Shown: positions 10,509-21,600 of the stretch, piece by piece | How positions within the stretch are numbered: position 1 is the stretch's first letter | How the letters are laid out: each line of letters opens with the position of its first letter | NCBI RefSeq assembly: GCF_910592395.1 | Contig: NC_088322.1 | Span: 16,053,431-16,117,430 of the forward strand | DNA from: Lineus longissimus | Lineage: Eukaryota > Nemertea > Pilidiophora > Heteronemertea > Lineidae | Length of the DNA: 64,000 nt | Reading direction: 5' to 3' | Made by a program: the position numbers and the translations under genes | The notes under the pieces: generated by a model | The model's database searches: none | Told to the model about the DNA's origin: nothing | What the model saw: only the letters and a program-made list of their open reading frames with translations

Positions 10509-11757
10509 TAGGCCCCGATGTTGTCCCCTGTACTAGAGACGTCCCTACAGCCAGGTTGTGACTGTCTTCAAGAGTATAGTGAGCTAGCACATCTCTATCT
10601 AAGGCCGTAGGCCCTGATGTTGTCCCCTGTACTAGAGACGTCCCTACAGCCAGGTTGTGACTGTCTTCAAGAGTAGCACATCTCTATCTAAGGCTGTAGG
10701 CCCTGATGTTGTCCCTAGAGACGTCCCTACAGCCAGGTTGTGACTGTCTTCAAGAGTATAGTGAGCTAGCACATCTCTATCTAAGGCCGTAGGCCCTGAT
10801 GTTGTCCCCAGTACTAGAGACGTCCCTACAGCCAGGTTGTGACTGTCTTCAAGAGTACAGTGAGCTAGCACATCTCTATCTAAGGCTGTAGGCCCTGATG
10901 TTGTCCCTAGAGACGTCCCTACAGCCAGGTTGTGACTGTCTTCAAGAGTATAGTGAGCTAGCACATCTCTATCTAAGGCCGTAGGCCCTGATGTTGTCCC
11001 CAGTACTAGAGACGTCCCTACAGCCAGGTTGTGACTGTCTTCAAGAGTATAGTGAGCTAGCACATCTCTATCTGAGGCCATAGGCCCTGATGTTGTCCAC
11101 AGTACTAGAGACGTCCCTACAGCCAGGTTGTGACTGTCTTCAAGAGTATAGTGAGCTAGCACATCTCTATCTAAGGCCGTAGGCCCTGATGTTGTCCACA
11201 GTACTAGAGACTTCCCTACAGCCAGGTTGTGACTGTCTTCAAGAGTACAGTGAGCTAGCACATCTCTATCTGAGGCTGTAGGCCCTGATGTTGTCCCCAG
11301 TACTAGAGACGTCCCTACAGCCAGGTTGTGACTGTCTTCAAGAGTACAGTGAGCTAGCACATCTCTATCTGAGGCTGTAGGCCCTGATGTTGTCCCCAGT
11401 ACTAGAGACGTCCCTACAGCCAGGTTGTGACTGTCTTCAAGAGTATAGTGAGCTAGCACATCTCTATCTGAGGCCATAGGCCCTGATGTTGTCCCCAGTA
11501 CTAGAGACGTCCCTACAGCCAGGTTGTGACTGTCTTCAAGAGTATAGTGAGCTAGCACATCTCTATCTAAGGCCATAGGCCCTGATGTTGTCCACAGTAC
11601 TAGAGACTTCCCTACAGCCAGGTTGTGACTGTCTTCAAGAGTACAGTGAGCTAGCACATCTCTATCTGAGGCTGTAGGCCCTGATGTTGTCCCCAGTACT
11701 AGAGACGTCCCTACAGCCAGGTTGTGGTAGGCCCTGATGTTGTTGTGAGTGTCTTCT
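10509..11757. repeat. 99-bp minisatellite (about 12-13 units)
   Basis: Units of 99 bp, with 90-bp variants lacking nine bases (ccagtacta), repeat with few differences. Both lengths are multiples of three, so the minus strand stays open for 337 codons, giving a 33-residue repeat containing HNLAVGTSLVLGTTSGP. No start context, splice signals or recognisable domain support coding. It separates the 3' ends of DBR1 (plus) and STX17 (minus). Confidence 0.9.
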
Positions 11758-13485
11758 GTAGTAAAGAAGGAGACTCTTACAGATTACACAATCTGTCCTC
11801 AAATGCAATATGAGACTGTTACAATATTGCAAGATCAGGGACATGATCCTTCCTCTATCATCGATGTATCCAGTCAGAGCGAGCTGGCTACCTCTCACAC
11901 AGACACGATTCCATTCTTGCCTCTGGACGTTTCGCCTTTCCAGATTGTGATAGGACACTGGCACATCCCTGCTCTCTGTCAGCTGTCCACAGGTTGTCAG
12001 GAGCAGAATGGGAGGGAGGGGGGTCTCAAGGGGACATGAGTTGGGCCAAGGCAGCCAATCCTTAAGCCTCCCAGGCCAACTCACAACAGTCACTAGCTAT
12101 TTGATCAGCCTCGGGTAAGGCAGGCTTTCCATCATGTATGTGTGACTTTGTGGTGGGTCGTCCTTTGCCCACAACAAATAACGGTCTCTCAGCCATCACT
12201 CCCGGGCAGGGGTGACCTTGACAAAAAACCAAGAACCTCAGAATATAAAATTACATCTATTTTTATCAAGACTAGAAAATAAATACAGCAACATTTTAAC
12301 AGGTTTTTTAGATGACGGTGCAGACACTCTGCTTTGTCTCTTTAATGAGGAGCGTCAACTGATGTGTTGAACCCACTGATGCAGGACATCAAGTCATGAC
12401 AGACAGCATCAAGACCAGGACACTTATAGGTCATCAGCTGTTTCCCTTGCAATAGCAGAAACAAACATTACTATTCAAAGAACCATCAGCACTTCATGTC
12501 AGCAGGCTTAGATGTGAGCAGGCTTAGATGTGAGCAGGCTTAGATGTGAGCAGGCTTCGTAAGCAAGAGCCATTTTGACTGTAAAAACAATGAACATATT
12601 CTACCGCAGAAAGTTAAAAGTCTAACACTAAGTGTTATAGTGCCATCATTCCCATGGCAACACTTAACATCAGTTGTCATGGAGACTAAAGTAGCAGCTA
12701 CACATCTGAGCTACACTTTGAGGATGATGCATGCACGATGTATATGTCAGGTTATAAGTCCAGTCTGATCTCTAAATCACCACTGTTTGCCTTGAACAAT
12801 TATTATACCATAAATACCTTCAATTAGAAATCATTTCATTGCATATGCAATAAAAAGGTAGAGTTATAACACAGGTACACAGCCTTGACAGCGTATAAAA
12901 CAACTGGCAGTAGACAATAATGCACACTACGGTAATAACTGTACGTAGGCTATATATGTGTACTGCCTTACCTTACTTTAAAACCATGAACATGTCCATT
13001 CATATCAGGCCCAGAAATAGACCATTTTCACAATTAAGAATGCGTAACTGTGACATTTTCACGAGCTCTGGCAGAGGCAGAGCATTTTGTTTCTCACAGA
13101 GACTAGAGTGAAAATGAGTGGCCTTGAATCCCCCAACCTGGTGGTGCCACTCACAGCTAAAAGCTCTGACCAGCAAGGAAGACTGATCTCTCTGTTACCT
13201 CCACCACAAGACTAGACTTGATCTCCTGTCCTAAGTACCTTCCAACTCCATCCAGCATCCAGCATCCAGCACCATTCATGGTTTCACTAGTTGTTCTTTA
13301 TCACTGTTTCAACGTTCCTTAGGAAACTTTGTCCAAATTCTCCGGACACGACGATGATCGATTCTCCAACTTCTTCATCTCCATGTCTGTTTGTCTGTCT
13401 CGATGACGTTTTATCAAACCACCGCTCGTTAAGCCTACAAACAGAAAAGTGCACAACTAAAGCAAACATGCAAATGATTTTAAAT
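11758..13485. other. Non-coding interval downstream of STX17
   Basis: The part nearest 13485 is STX17 3' UTR. A 16-bp unit (gcaggcttagatgtga) is repeated about four times at 12503-12557. Open frames around 11662-12093 on both strands show no recognisable domain and overlap one another. I see no gene. Confidence 0.5.
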
Positions 13486-16440
13486 TTACGGCTGTTTGCG
13501 TTTTGGCCGTCCATCTTTGATACACTTCAGTACGACACCACTGGCGAGACCTGGAATGACAAATGAAAAACATAACTCAGCCAAGAAGTGACGGTTGTCG
13601 GTCCTCACCGAAGTCCTTCCCAATGCCATTTTTTCAGGCGGCACGATGCTTATCATGTCATAGAGACATGGGGCCAAACTAGGGAGCCAAACTGGTAGGC
13701 TATGGGTGATTATTCAGTCAGGTAACGGGGTCTGGTCTGAACAAGTCACACAAACTTTCCTCACAAGAGTGCTGAGGCACTGTGAGATAGAAGTGGTAGA
13801 GACACCTATTGATGACTCCATAGAACTTCATCTGGCCCTCCAGTCACTTCTCGGGAGTCTCCCTTTGAGTCCGGTGCACATTGCTGGCCCAATCAAGAGC
13901 AACATTCACCAAGCAGCTGCTGACTCTGTTGCCGATGTGCCAAACCAGAGATCCATTACTTACCAAGCAGTCCACCACCAATCGCAGCAGCGAGTCCAAG
14001 CTTAGCACCAGCAACCAGGCCGACTGGTCCTCCAACTACACCACCTAATAAGGCACCTGCGACAGGATAAGCGGCAGTTTTCAACTTGGCTGCCTGGAAG
14101 ATAGGAGAACTATAAGTAGAGGTGGTCAAACCATCTAAATCATGAAGATATGATACACAGAGTTTCTAAAATCACAAGAAGAATACACTTGATTGGAACC
14201 CACCAATGTCAGCATCAACATGTGCTACAATGAGACGAACCCACCAACGTCAGCATCAACATGTGCTACAATGAGACGAACCCACCAACGTCAGCATCAA
14301 CATGTGCTACAATGAGACGAACCCACCAATGTCAGCATCAACATGTGCTACAATGAGACGAACCCACCAATGTCAGCATCAACATGTGCTACAATGAGAC
14401 GAACCCACCAATGTCAGCATCAACATGTGCTACAATGAGACGAACCCACCAATGTCAGCATCAACATGTGCTACAATGAGACGAACCCACCAATGTCAGC
14501 ATCAACATGTGCTACAATGAGACGAACCCACCAATGTCAGCATCAACATGTGCTACAATGAGACGAACAGATACAACATCACAGAAACAGACAACTTACC
14601 TGAGCTAAAAATCTTGTTCCACCAGACACATTCTTCTTAGCTTCAGTCAGATTGTCTTCAATCGTGTCGACTTTTTCTTTCTGTTCCTTAAATGAGACAG
14701 CGGGTACTTTATTAAGTGGTGTAGTTGGAGGACCAGTCGGCCTGGTAGCTGCTGCTGCTTAGCCCCGACCCACTGCTGCGATTGGTGGTGGACTGCTAGG
14801 TCATCTCTGTCGAGCGGAGTAAGACACCACCAAGTGTGGACAGCTGGCTTCATCCCCACCACACCTCTCAACACTTGGCCTGTAAGATGCCAGCTCAAAT
14901 CGAAGGAGGAGGAATTCGACTTACATGCACGAGTTTGGAAAAATCTGTCATCAAACCATCAAGCTCGACAAGGTTCTGGAAAACACAATAAAAAGGAAAA
15001 TTAGCATCAGGATCAACAACAAAAATCACAAAGCTGTCTTAGTGGAATCAACTCCTCACCTCACCAGAAGGGGGGAGACGTTGCTCTACCGTTTACCAGG
15101 AGGGGCATAGGGTCTGACTGCTCCGTATGTGCTAAATCCCAGCTCAAGTCCAGTGAAAGACGAGACAGCACTGACCTGATGAAGAGTTTCCGAGGAGCTC
15201 TCAGCCTCCATTTGTTGTCGATGTTGCTGCTGTATTAACTGTATTGACTCGGGCGTGTCATGGCGATGATAGTCGGGCTCTGAGATTGAGTCCTCAATCA
15301 ACATTAAATGCACTGAAATATGAGGAGGAAAACATGAGATCAATGTAGATCTTCAGCATTGTTATTACCAACATGTAGAGTTGATATTGAAGTCATGAGA
15401 GGAAGGACTGACAAGTTGTTGACTGGACATCATCACATGACAGTATTGCTCTAATAGAGAGGGATTAGATTCCTTGAGTGTCTGTGAGGGAGACCCTCTT
15501 TAATAAAGCACTTGATTGAGAACTGAAGAGTCGAAGGCACCTTTTCACCAACATGGCCAGTTCGGCTTTCTTCCCATTCAAGGGATTCACCCCATAATGT
15601 CTTGCCTCCAAGGAATATCACAATTCATCATGTTCATACTGAACACAAACTAGAGAGTGTCATACACTGACAAGACCTACTGTAGCGCACCTGGTAAACT
15701 CTGTGGTTGTGCTCTCTCATTCGACCTCTCCTCTACCACTGGCACAACATCCACACGAGACGAGCCTTGTTCCTGAATCGCTTTCTCTAAATGTTTATCA
15801 TGCCCGTAAAGATTCAAGAATTCGATTATCCTCATTGATGCCTCCTGGCGAATATTTTCTATTTTCTTATCAAACGCCTCAACATCTGAGTCCAGCACCT
15901 TTGTGCGTGTGTTCTCAATCTCCTGGATATTCGCCTTTAACTGTTGGACTGTGCGACTCGAGTTGATGTGCTCACGGTTGAGATGCGTCCACTCTTCGAG
16001 ACGCTGGAACTGAACCAGAACATCCATTATTAGTTTCAGGAAAAAGCGAGACCCATGCCAGAATGGGCATCACCACCGGCCAAATCGAGACCCATGGGTG
16101 TCATTGCTGGCCAAGTCACTCTGAATCTGGACAATCAAGGGCGAGTTGCATAATGAAGATGGACACACCCCTCCCGCCATTACTGCTCTATGACAGTCCA
16201 ACTCGGGCCCGCCCGCCCTCCGACATGGGAGCGAGTTTTTCATTCCATCACTCAGTCAGTAAGTAACTGATCTGCCCGGACACGCCAGGCATGACTTACC
16301 CTTTCAATGTTAACTTGATGTTTTTGAAGTCTCTCCAGATCGATCTGTAAAATCTTGATAAACTTCTGAACAGTTTGTTCAAGTCGCCTAAGAGGGAACT
16401 TCTGGGGCATCGCGGCCGATTGTCCAGCCGATGACGCCAT
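13486..16440 (-). CDS. STX17: STX17, syntaxin-17 (complete, 7 coding exons)
   Basis: Syntaxin-17 is the Qa-SNARE that drives fusion of autophagosomes with lysosomes and also acts at ER-mitochondria contacts. Coding exons on the minus strand are 16300-16440, 15691-16009, 15176-15312, 14925-14975, 14600-14686, 13964-14093 and 13486-13550. Phases agree and give 309 aa (human 302). Landmarks: N-terminal LRRLEQTVQKFIKI and LERLQKHQVNIER; Habc segment EHINSSRTVQQLKANIQEIE; SNARE motif NLVELDGLMTDFSKLVH followed by EQKEKVDTIEDN with the zero-layer Gln; then a Gly/Ala-rich hairpin anchor (PVAGALLGGVVGGPVGLVAG and LAAAIGGGLLG) and a basic tail KCIKDGRPKRKQP. The start ATG at 16440 lies in an exon reaching 16532, where an acceptor implies an upstream non-coding exon. 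An inverted copy of the anchor exon lies in the preceding intron. Confidence 0.95.
14197..14568. repeat. 41-bp minisatellite, about 9 units, in an STX17 intron
   Basis: The unit (acccaccaatgtcagcatca then acatgtgctacaatgagacga) is repeated about nine times with only a c/t variation. It occupies most of the intron between the SNARE-core exon and the membrane-anchor exon. Confidence 0.9.
14696..14812 (+). pseudogene. Inverted decayed copy of the STX17 membrane-anchor exon
   Basis: The plus strand reads ggtgtagttggaggaccagt and gcgattggtggtggactgct, matching the sense (minus-strand) sequence of exon 13964-14093. The order is preserved but there are substitutions, small indels and an in-frame TAG. 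It lies antisense to STX17 in the intron upstream of exon 14600-14686. It cannot be spliced into STX17 in this orientation, but could pair with the genuine exon in the pre-mRNA. Confidence 0.8.
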
Positions 16441-16532
16441 CTTTAGATACACAAGTGGTTCTTGAATATAAACTTGTTGGAGGACGAGGAAAGACTTATT
16501 CACATCTTTTCAGTTCTCCGATCCAGAAGAAC

Positions 16533-17543
16533 CTGGAAAGAGTGAAATGAACGTTTACTGTGGCTGATCTAATTCAACTTCAAGCCTAATTTGGTCGGTT
16601 ACAGTCTGGAGTCTGGTGCAGGTCGCCACGACTAAAACTGCTTGTGTGCCAAGGCCAGGGTGCTATGGGCTGCTCTATGGGCTGCTCTATGGGCTGCTCT
16701 AGGGGATGATGGGGGATGATGACTGATAGACTCAGTGAGTGACAAACTTCATGCAAGTGTGAACTTTCAGTTTCACTCTGACATGTCTCACTCAGTGACT
16801 GGTGAAAGTCAAGTGCTTCAGTTTCTCTCATGAAATAAAAGTGAATTTTCCCTAAATTGACACAGTTGAGTGCTCATTATTTGCTATAAATACATGTACT
16901 AGGATAATACCATATCAGCAAACAAGAAATAGACACCATACTTACATAAGAAAGGGTTATAAATAGACAAAATAAGGACAACATTCATAGACTTTGTGAA
17001 TCGATTCCTTGTTCTAGCGACAGGTGGCGATGGCGTACGCTTCCGCTTTCTCAACCTATCAGCAGGTGCCGTAGATACACTACGCGTACCACTGTGCAGA
17101 TACGAAGTACGACTCCTGGGAGTCAGACTGTTTTTTTAATGGAGGACGAAAATCTCAAAATGCAAAAAGTCAGATAAATTCGCCCAAATATCACTCGATT
17201 CACGACATATTTTAGGTAAATGAATGCACACAAGTCTTCATTCGGTGAAATTGATCATCAATAACTTTACTTCACCGACGAGAGCTCTAGATTTGTAGTC
17301 GCAGTTCAGAAGATAATCTCCTGAAAATGTTCTTCTGTCACTGACTGTCACTCAGTCACTCACTCACCATGCTCAGTCACTGTGCTGTCAGTCTGTCTGT
17401 CACTCGTATAGTAGGTTCTTTTGTTTTCTTGTTGGCTTTGCTGTGCCAAGAGATGGGCTTCGTCAACTGTCCACCTGCAACTGACTGATCTGATGTATTT
17501 CAGCCTTTGACACATCAATCTATGTAGTATACTTCCTTTTCAG
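16533..17543. promoter_or_regulatory. STX17-ASB8 divergent intergenic region
   Basis: The two genes are head-to-head with roughly 1 kb between the STX17 coding-exon acceptor (16533-16534) and the ASB8 coding-exon acceptor (17541-17543). Non-coding first exons and a shared promoter probably lie here, but I cannot fix a start site. A 12-base unit (gggctgctctat) is repeated near 16669-16700. Confidence 0.45.
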
Positions 17544-17570
17544 ATACTGCACCTTGGTTGCACTCTGGAC

Positions 17571-18607
17571 ATGTACTACATTATGTCAAAGGCCCAAGCC
17601 AAGTACCACCTATCGGAGAGACTCATACGCGCCATCAGTAATTGGCAAGTGGTCGCGGGAGTAGATGATGATGTCGAGGAGCTATTGGAGGCTGGGGCAG
17701 AAGTGAATCAATCTCATGGAACCCTGTTACCTTTGCATTGTGCCTGCATGGTATCTGATGTCTACTGTCTCAGGCTTCTCATTGAGAAGGGTGCGGATGT
17801 AAGTATGAGTGCCTCGCTTCTGCTTCTTGTCTTTAATTGCCCTCCAGCTTGTCTGGTTGTGGTTTAACACCATGAGAAGTGAGAATGGTTCGCAGTGATG
17901 TTTTGTGACATCTCCGGCGAAGACCCAATCGGGTTATGAAACCATTATTTCTATTGTCTATATTTTTCCAGGTGAATATGCTAGATGGCTATGGCCGCTG
18001 TGCTCTCCACTATGCTGCAGAAAAAGATGCGACATGCTGTGAGATTCTGCTCTCCCACGGTGCTGATGTGAACACAGGCGATGGCAACCAGGGTACGGCC
18101 TTACACTGGGCGGCCTTCAAGAATAACATAGAGTGTGTGAAAGTCCTTCTCCAACATGGAGCACATGTAAACATACTTGACTTCAATATGAACAATCCCC
18201 TCAGCTGGGCTGCCCAGCGCGGAAATCTTCAGAGTCTCAAAATACTTTTAGAATATAACGCTGATGTTGATGTTCGCAATTACAATCAGCAGACGCCGCT
18301 GATGAGATGTGCGATGATTCAAAATACGGGACTCAACACCGATCAGGATGATGCGAGTTTGGAACTTTTAATCAAAGCAAGCGGAGATTTGAAATTGAGA
18401 AACGGTGAGGGAGAACTTCCCGGCTTTCTGACGAGAAATAATAAATTGTGTGAGTTGTTGATGCCGTACTGTCAGCAGCCACGACGCTTGTCTGATCTGT
18501 CGCGCTATGTTATCAGGAAGAGTATGGGATCGGTGTATCTTCCAAACGCCGTGAAGCAATTACCACTGCCCTCTATGTTACAGGACTTCCTCTTGTTGGC
18601 GAGATAG
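17571..18607 (+). CDS. ASB8: ASB8, ankyrin repeat and SOCS box protein 8 (complete, 2 coding exons)
   Basis: ASB proteins are substrate receptors of Elongin B/C-Cullin 5 ubiquitin ligases. Coding exons 17571-17798 and 17972-18607 join in phase 0 (GGTGCGGAT, then GTGAATATG) and give 287 aa; human ASB8 is 288. The N-terminus YHLSERLIRAI and the segments HGTLLPLHCACMVSD, DGYGRCALHYAAEKD, ALHWAAFKNN and NNPLSWAAQRGNL are ankyrin repeats in the ASB8 order. The C-terminal SOCS box runs from LSDLSRYVIRKSMG through YLPNAVKQLPLPSMLQDFLL, including the LPLP Cullin-box motif. The start follows an acceptor at 17541-17543, so the leader is probably spliced. A reading frame that continues past 17798 is intronic. 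Confidence 0.96.
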
Positions 18608-21600
18608 TTACCCGATAGTAACTGGAGATAGTTACCATAGTAACTGAATATAACTGTCATAGTTTCAAAGCATTGCTCTGCTGTTCCATTACAATGAAAT
18701 CTAGGTATTTATTTGAGACGTGACGTCAATCATGTCTCAGTTTTTACAAAATTTTGGTCATCACATGTTCATTTTGTCGCACACCTTAGTGAAAATCAGT
18801 GTCACATATTGGCATGGCGATACACTATTGTTTGTACAAGTGTCAGAAGAACCCGTCGGCGGGCTAGGTTGAAGCAGCCTGTGTAAGGGGGTGCACGGCT
18901 TAGAGGTTGGGACTGTAACACTGTGCTCTGATATTATTTGATTGACTTCACATTGGGTTGAATTGGTCAGGTACTTTGAATGAGCTCCCTCGCCAGTTAT
19001 GGTCCTATTGAGGTGTTGGTGTCGTCAGTCACAGATGGACTTGGCTGCCACCACCCCTGCTATTGTTTTGTTTTGAATATAGTTATATTTACCAGTTTGT
19101 GTTTACAGCAGTAATACTGTACCTGTCAATGTCTGTCCCTCGGTTTTCTGTTTATCTTGGTTGGCTAAGCTAGAGTGTGTAGATTGGAGCTGGGCACATC
19201 TTGGGACATGTGCCAAAAATGTTTTACGTCTGGACATTCCATGTTATTTGTTAAGAATTGATTCCAGTAAAAGCTCCAAAAACAACATTTAGAAGAAATG
19301 TTGTAATTACATATCTGAAGAGGAGTCCAATCTGAGCCATGAAATACATCATGTTTGCTGACTTTGGAGGGAGATTGGTGATGCATGATACATAATCTGG
19401 TCCTGCTTTAGTACACTTGAATATGAAATCAATTGATTTTCCTCCTGGTGAGTTTCATGGTACTATTACGGATTTCGTTTGTTTTGGGATTGTGCTTCTG
19501 AACTGTGCTGTATACCATATACTGTAAAGTCGACCAGGTGCTGTCCATACTTTCCAGCTGGCAGCAGCAATGTGCGTAATGGAATATACCCTTACATACT
19601 TGGAAGGTCAGGACAGCTCCTGACCAGTTTTAGAGCTGCCTGCACTCCATTGTCAAATACAGACTAAGGAAGGCTCTGTTATTAGTGTTAATTTTACCGG
19701 TTGGTCAATCGGAAAGGTCGACTTTATACTTGAAGATTTACAATGTCATGTTGATGTTGTTCTTGATAACGTGATTATGTATTTCCAGTGACTGAAAAGA
19801 TGATGAAATGGATTGGTTTTTATACTTACATCTCGTTTCTCTTCTTGATTGCCAAGTTAGTTGTGACACATTAGTTTCCAACATCGGCTGGCTCACGTCA
19901 GGAAAGTCTCAATCTATCCCTCGATCATGTGACATCAAGTAGTAGAGCTCAAGCTACCACACAGGCCCTCTTCCCCCAATCATTTCAGGCAGCATCTGAA
20001 GTCAACCTCTTCATATGGCAGCCTTCATTAACCCTCTAAGTGTGGCAGCAGTAACGGTCCTCATTCTGGTGATGAGGGTGTAATCTGGTCTGGATGTGAC
20101 TTTGTCCTCCCACGTCCAGACCAGCTCTGTGTCACCACAGAGAGGACGGTTTCCACCCACCTCGGCCAGAAGACTGTTGGAAGACCAAGTGCCCGCATCG
20201 AATTTTCCATATCATTCATCAGGTTTCTTTCAGACGGCCTCGACTTGTGTTTCTGTCAGCTGCTCTCGTATATTATCAGCAACTGATTGAGTCAATGACT
20301 GAGGCAGTTTGTTCCACACCCTGACTGGCTGTTGTTTACCTCTGACAGCAGTATCGTCTTCTCATCCTTACAGCAGCTGGGAACAAGAAAGGGACGGAGA
20401 CAAACTAAGATGTAAAAATGTTTATTCACCTCGCTTCCTGAAACAGTCTGTTCATATCAGGTGAGGCATATGATAATAATGAGATGACATGTTGATGATG
20501 TAGCACACTAATACTGTGAATGTATGCAATGAGATCCCTTCCTTCTGATTATACATCATACTAGGCCAGCCCAATGTTTGATGAAGTTCTGTTTATGGAT
20601 GTGAATAATTCAAGCTTGGAAATGGTCATGGATTGGCTCTCCTTCAACACTACAGTGGCGTGGGCCCAGTATGGGGTATTATCAAAGTCAGAGATCTCCA
20701 TTCTTACATTACAGTCAATACAATTTAGCACATACCATAACCTGTGCATTGACATATAAAACATTTCACCTTAGGTGTTTACACGTCACATGGCCAAGAA
20801 ACACAGCGATGCAATATTTCAAAAGTCTACTTTTCCCAGTAAACCTTCTTTTCTGAGACAGATCTCTTCTCCTTGATCATTGTGCCATGCCTATGGTTGA
20901 ATGTTGCCAGGAAAGACTTCAGCAACAGAGACAAGACGCTGGAGGTCAACTGACTTCAGGCAGTCGAGAACCCACATCCAAATTAGCAACCCAGGTCAAA
21001 TATCCACGATGACAACATGCGTCACTAGGTCAGGAATAAGACTGGAAACATGACTTCTTGATTTCTGTTTGTCATTTCACCAAATATTTCTCTTTTGAAA
21101 AGCCTATATCAACCAAATGGACAACTGAATCTTTGAATCGCTGTCTTTCCAGACTGTTCACTAACTCTAGCACACAGAAGCATTTCAACTCTAACCCTAT
21201 AATATAAAGTCTATGGACTATACATCAACTACAATTTCATCAAACAGCACTAATCAAAGTCTAGCACATCATGCTTTTTTCTCTTTCCCACCAAATGCCA
21301 CGTTTTTTACTTCAAACTCAATATGAAGTGCATTCCAACCAATCGTCAATGATCATTTCAATAGGTTTATTAATGGTACCACAAGAAAGTGCTCATCGAG
21401 AGCTTGTAAATGAATGGTCACATCAATAGGTTTTGACAATATCTAACTTAAGGGAGACTTTCTGTTTCCTGCAGATGGCAAGAGAGGGCACCATCAGTCA
21501 TGTCTTGCACTATTCTGGCTCTCGAACAAGACTGTGGCATGTGGTGAGAAAACATGTATCCCGAAACCACCCAATGGTCAATCCTCCCCAAGTCTCACAA

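Noticed and set aside
10644-11657. 337-codon minus frame
   Set aside because: It is entirely the 99-bp minisatellite; openness follows from the repeat length and there is no recognisable protein family.
14197-14568. Regularly spaced repeat array resembling a CRISPR
   Set aside because: Units are contiguous with no unique spacers, lie in a eukaryotic intron, and there are no cas genes. The same applies to the arrays at 27.5, 38.0, 38.9, 41.1, 42.9 and 60.0 kb.
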